Made by a program: the position numbers and the translations under genes
DNA from: Bradyrhizobium erythrophlei
GTDB lineage: Bacteria; Pseudomonadota; Alphaproteobacteria; Rhizobiales; Xanthobacteraceae
Assembly (NCBI RefSeq): GCF_900129505.1
Contig: NZ_LT670818.1
Coordinates: 6,729,001-6,793,000, forward strand
Reading direction: 5' to 3'
DNA: 64,000 bases
Notes under the pieces: model-generated
What the model saw: only the letters and a program-made list of their open reading frames with translations
What the model was told of the DNA's origin: nothing
Database searches by the model: none
In this document: piece after piece, positions 62,131 to 64,000 of the stretch
How positions within the stretch are numbered: the stretch's first letter is position 1
How the letters are laid out: each line of letters begins with the position of its first letter

Positions 62131-63633
62131 GTGATCCAGAACAACGCATCGCCGACGCTTGACGTATTGTTTCGCCGGGTCCTGGCGCGAAAGCCGGACG
62201 CGCTGGCGCTGCTCGATCCCCTCAACAAGGCGCGCGTCACGGCGCAACCGCCCAAGCGGCTGACCTTCGCCGGGGCCGACCGCGCGATCTCCGCGCTCGC
62301 GGCGCACTTCATCGAAGCGGGCTTGCCGAACAATTCCGTGATCGCGGTGCAACTTCCGAATACCGTCGAGTTCGTGCTGACGGTGCTGGCCGCGCACCGG
62401 GCCGGCCTCGTGGTCGCGCTGTTTCCGCTGTTGTGGCGGCAGGCCGAGCTGACGGTCGCGCTCAACCGCACCGGGGCGCGCGCGATCGTGACATCGAGCA
62501 AGATCGACGGTGTCAATCATGCCGATCTTGCGATGAACGCCGCCGCCGAAGCGTTCTCGATCCGTCATGTCTGCGGCTTCGGCACGGACCTGCCTGAGGG
62601 CATGGCCTCACTCGATCTGGCGATCGAAAACCAATCCTCCACCACCCGCCCCGTCGTGGAGGACGGCCGCAAGGCCGCGATCATTTCGTTCGACGTGACG
62701 GTTGAGGGCTTCCGTCCGGTACCGCGGACGCATCTGCATCTGATTGCCGGCGGGCTCGCCTTGTCGCTCGAAAGCGACCTGCCGCAAGGCACGACGCTCA
62801 CGTCGGCGTTCGCGCTGAGCTCGTTCGCGGGTCTTGCTTCCTCGCTGGCGGTCTGGCTGCTGACGGGCGGCACGCTGGCGCTGCACCATCCGTTCGATAG
62901 CGAGGTAATGGAGCAGCAGATCAACGAGCAATTCTGCGATACGCTGATCGCACCGGCGCAACTGGCGTTGCGGCTGGGCGAAACCGACATGCCCTCGCGG
63001 CTGCCGACCCTGCGCAATGTGCTCGGCCTTTGGCGCGCGCCCGAACAAGTGGCCTCGAGCCCGCTCTGGCCGGCGCAGCAAGCTGTCCTGACGGATGTCT
63101 ATCTGTTCGGTGAGGCCGGCCTGTTCGGCGCCCGCCGCGGCGAGGGCGGCGCGCCGGCAGCGATCACGCCGGGAAAGCAGGGCGCGCCCCGCGAGGCTCC
63201 GGGCTCGTCGATCGCGGGCGAGATCTTCCTGACGCCGAAGGGCACGCTGGCCTTGCGCGGACCGATGGTGACGCCCGCGTCCTACGCCCCTCCCCGGCCC
63301 CCAAGCGACTCGCTGGTGGCGGAGCCGCCGCGCGATTTCGTCGACACCGACTATGCCGCGCGGATCGACCGTTCCAGCGGCGCGATCTGCATCACCGCGC
63401 CGCCCTCGGGCATCATGGCGGTCGGCGGCTACCGGTTCCTGTCGCAGGACCTGCAGGAATGGGCGCGACGGCTCGGACAGGGCGCGCTGTTGACGGCGCT
63501 GCCCGACCGGCTCAGCGGCCATCGCCTGGCCGGACGCGCCCATGACAATGCCCGCGCCCGCGAGGCGCTCAGCGAACTCGGCCTTAACCCGCTGATGGTG
63601 GAAGCGTTTCGCGATCGGACCAATCAGCTTTAG
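62131..63633 (+). CDS. Class I adenylate-forming (acyl-CoA synthetase-like) protein
   Basis: A 500-aa protein starting at GTG 62131, four bases after the solute-binding gene. The N-terminal half resembles AMP-binding enzymes: ALAAHFIEAGLPNNSVIAVQ, LPNTVEFVLTVLAAHRAGLV and LFPLLWRQAELTVALN. However, the usual P-loop (S/T-G-T-T-G-x-P-K) is not visible where expected, and the C-terminal lysine domain is diverged (GGYRFLSQDLQEWARRLGQG). The enzyme may be catalytically altered. An acyl-CoA synthetase-like role is inferred from fold only. Confidence 0.7.
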   Translation: MIQNNASPTLDVLFRRVLARKPDALALLDPLNKARVTAQPPKRLTFAGADRAISALAAHFIEAGLPNNSVIAVQLPNTVEFVLTVLAAHRAGLVVALFPLLWRQAELTVALNRTGARAIVTSSKIDGVNHADLAMNAAAEAFSIRHVCGFGTDLPEGMASLDLAIENQSSTTRPVVEDGRKAAIISFDVTVEGFRPVPRTHLHLIAGGLALSLESDLPQGTTLTSAFALSSFAGLASSLAVWLLTGGTLALHHPFDSEVMEQQINEQFCDTLIAPAQLALRLGETDMPSRLPTLRNVLGLWRAPEQVASSPLWPAQQAVLTDVYLFGEAGLFGARRGEGGAPAAITPGKQGAPREAPGSSIAGEIFLTPKGTLALRGPMVTPASYAPPRPPSDSLVAEPPRDFVDTDYAARIDRSSGAICITAPPSGIMAVGGYRFLSQDLQEWARRLGQGALLTALPDRLSGHRLAGRAHDNARAREALSELGLNPLMVEAFRDRTNQL

Positions 63634-63717
63634 CGTCGAAAGTGCGCGTTGACGCGCCATTAAGGCCGGCAAACTAGCATCGCGCGCGCCATTCGATCGC
63701 GCCGGTCCGAGTTTTAG

Positions 63718-64000
63718 ATGTCCCAGCAAGGCCCTATCATTGTCGTGTCGCGTGCGAAGCGGCCGCCTTTTGCCAGCGCGCTCGACGACGCAAAGCTGTT
63801 TCCGGTCATCGACGCCAACTGGGCCGACGCGTCGCACGCGGTGGCGCAATTGGCGCCGGCCGCGGTTCTGGTCGCCTCGACGGACGCCGTCGACCCCGGC
63901 CTCGACGCGCTCGCCGGGCAGATCGCCGCGACAAAACCCTATCTTCCGCTGATCGCCGTCGATCCCGCGGGCCCACTGCCCGACAACGCCATTCCCTTCG
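63718..64000 (+). CDS. N-terminal part of a gene running off the window, receiver-like
   Basis: The frame starts MSQQGPIIVVSRAKRPPFAS and continues about 94 codons to the window end without a stop. Alternating strands and helices (IIVVSRA, KLFPVIDA, AAVLVASTDAVDPGLD, PYLPLIAVDP) suggest a degenerate response-regulator receiver fold. In Bradyrhizobium such N-termini can precede a GGDEF domain, but nothing of that is visible here. Confidence 0.5.
   Translation, partial: MSQQGPIIVVSRAKRPPFASALDDAKLFPVIDANWADASHAVAQLAPAAVLVASTDAVDPGLDALAGQIAATKPYLPLIAVDPAGPLPDNAIPF

Noticed and set aside
1..64000. CRISPR array
   Set aside because: No regularly spaced identical repeats of 24-40 bases were seen on either strand.

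Overview
The window reads as a chromosome segment of a GC-rich alphaproteobacterium, most probably Bradyrhizobium or a close relative. The grounds are the strong G/C third-position bias in most genes, a phosphatidylcholine synthase gene, a nasT/nasS/nirA nitrogen-assimilation locus like that of Bradyrhizobium diazoefficiens, an IalB-family protein, and many tiny hypothetical proteins of a kind familiar from Bradyrhizobium. No rRNA gene, intact tRNA gene or CRISPR array was seen.

About 1-24 kb is an accessory, patchwork region. It holds a secreted ClpP-fold protein, an XRE regulator, a complete type I restriction-modification system in the order hsdR-hsdS-hsdM (2133-7881), and an SDR oxidoreductase. 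It also has an operon pairing an XRE/ImmA-IrrE metallopeptidase with uncharacterised partners (9975-11911), and a three-gene operon led by a TIGR04255-family protein (12762-14591). From 15 to 22 kb there are very small genes, a dispersed intergenic repeat, strong hairpins and decayed genes: a frameshifted Rap1a-like gene, a split HEPN/AbiU2-like pair, and a metallo-beta-lactamase-fold gene truncated next to a serine-recombinase fragment. Together this looks like a defence/mobile island under decay.

About 22-45 kb is metabolic. It carries a cupin, an NmrA-like reductase, small envelope proteins and a PilZ protein. An MFS/acyl-CoA-dehydrogenase-like/VOC operon follows (26279-29312), then a complete carbohydrate-type ABC importer linked to a 2-hydroxyacid dehydrogenase and an amidase (30863-37818). 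After these come a periplasmic cyclohexadienyl dehydratase (pheC), a DUF2147 protein, and a cupin/RraA pair facing the 5-oxoprolinase genes pxpB-pxpC-pxpA.

About 45-64 kb looks like core chromosome. NasT-NasS sit upstream of NirA and a diflavin-type reductase whose N-terminus has a Cys cluster instead of flavodoxin. Then come rimO, an argD-type aminotransferase, a quinone oxidoreductase, overlapping pcs and terC, a UbiH-type monooxygenase, a frameshifted AEC-family carrier, hspQ, an IalB-family protein, a family 5 solute-binding protein, an acyl-CoA-synthetase-like protein and the start of a gene that runs off the end. Two long palindromic repeats (53651-53728, 59041-59118) and several good terminators are present.

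The best candidates for something undescribed are the TIGR04255 operon, the ImmA/IrrE operon with nested inverted repeats over its promoter/start, and the repeat family that sits directly upstream of tiny ORFs.
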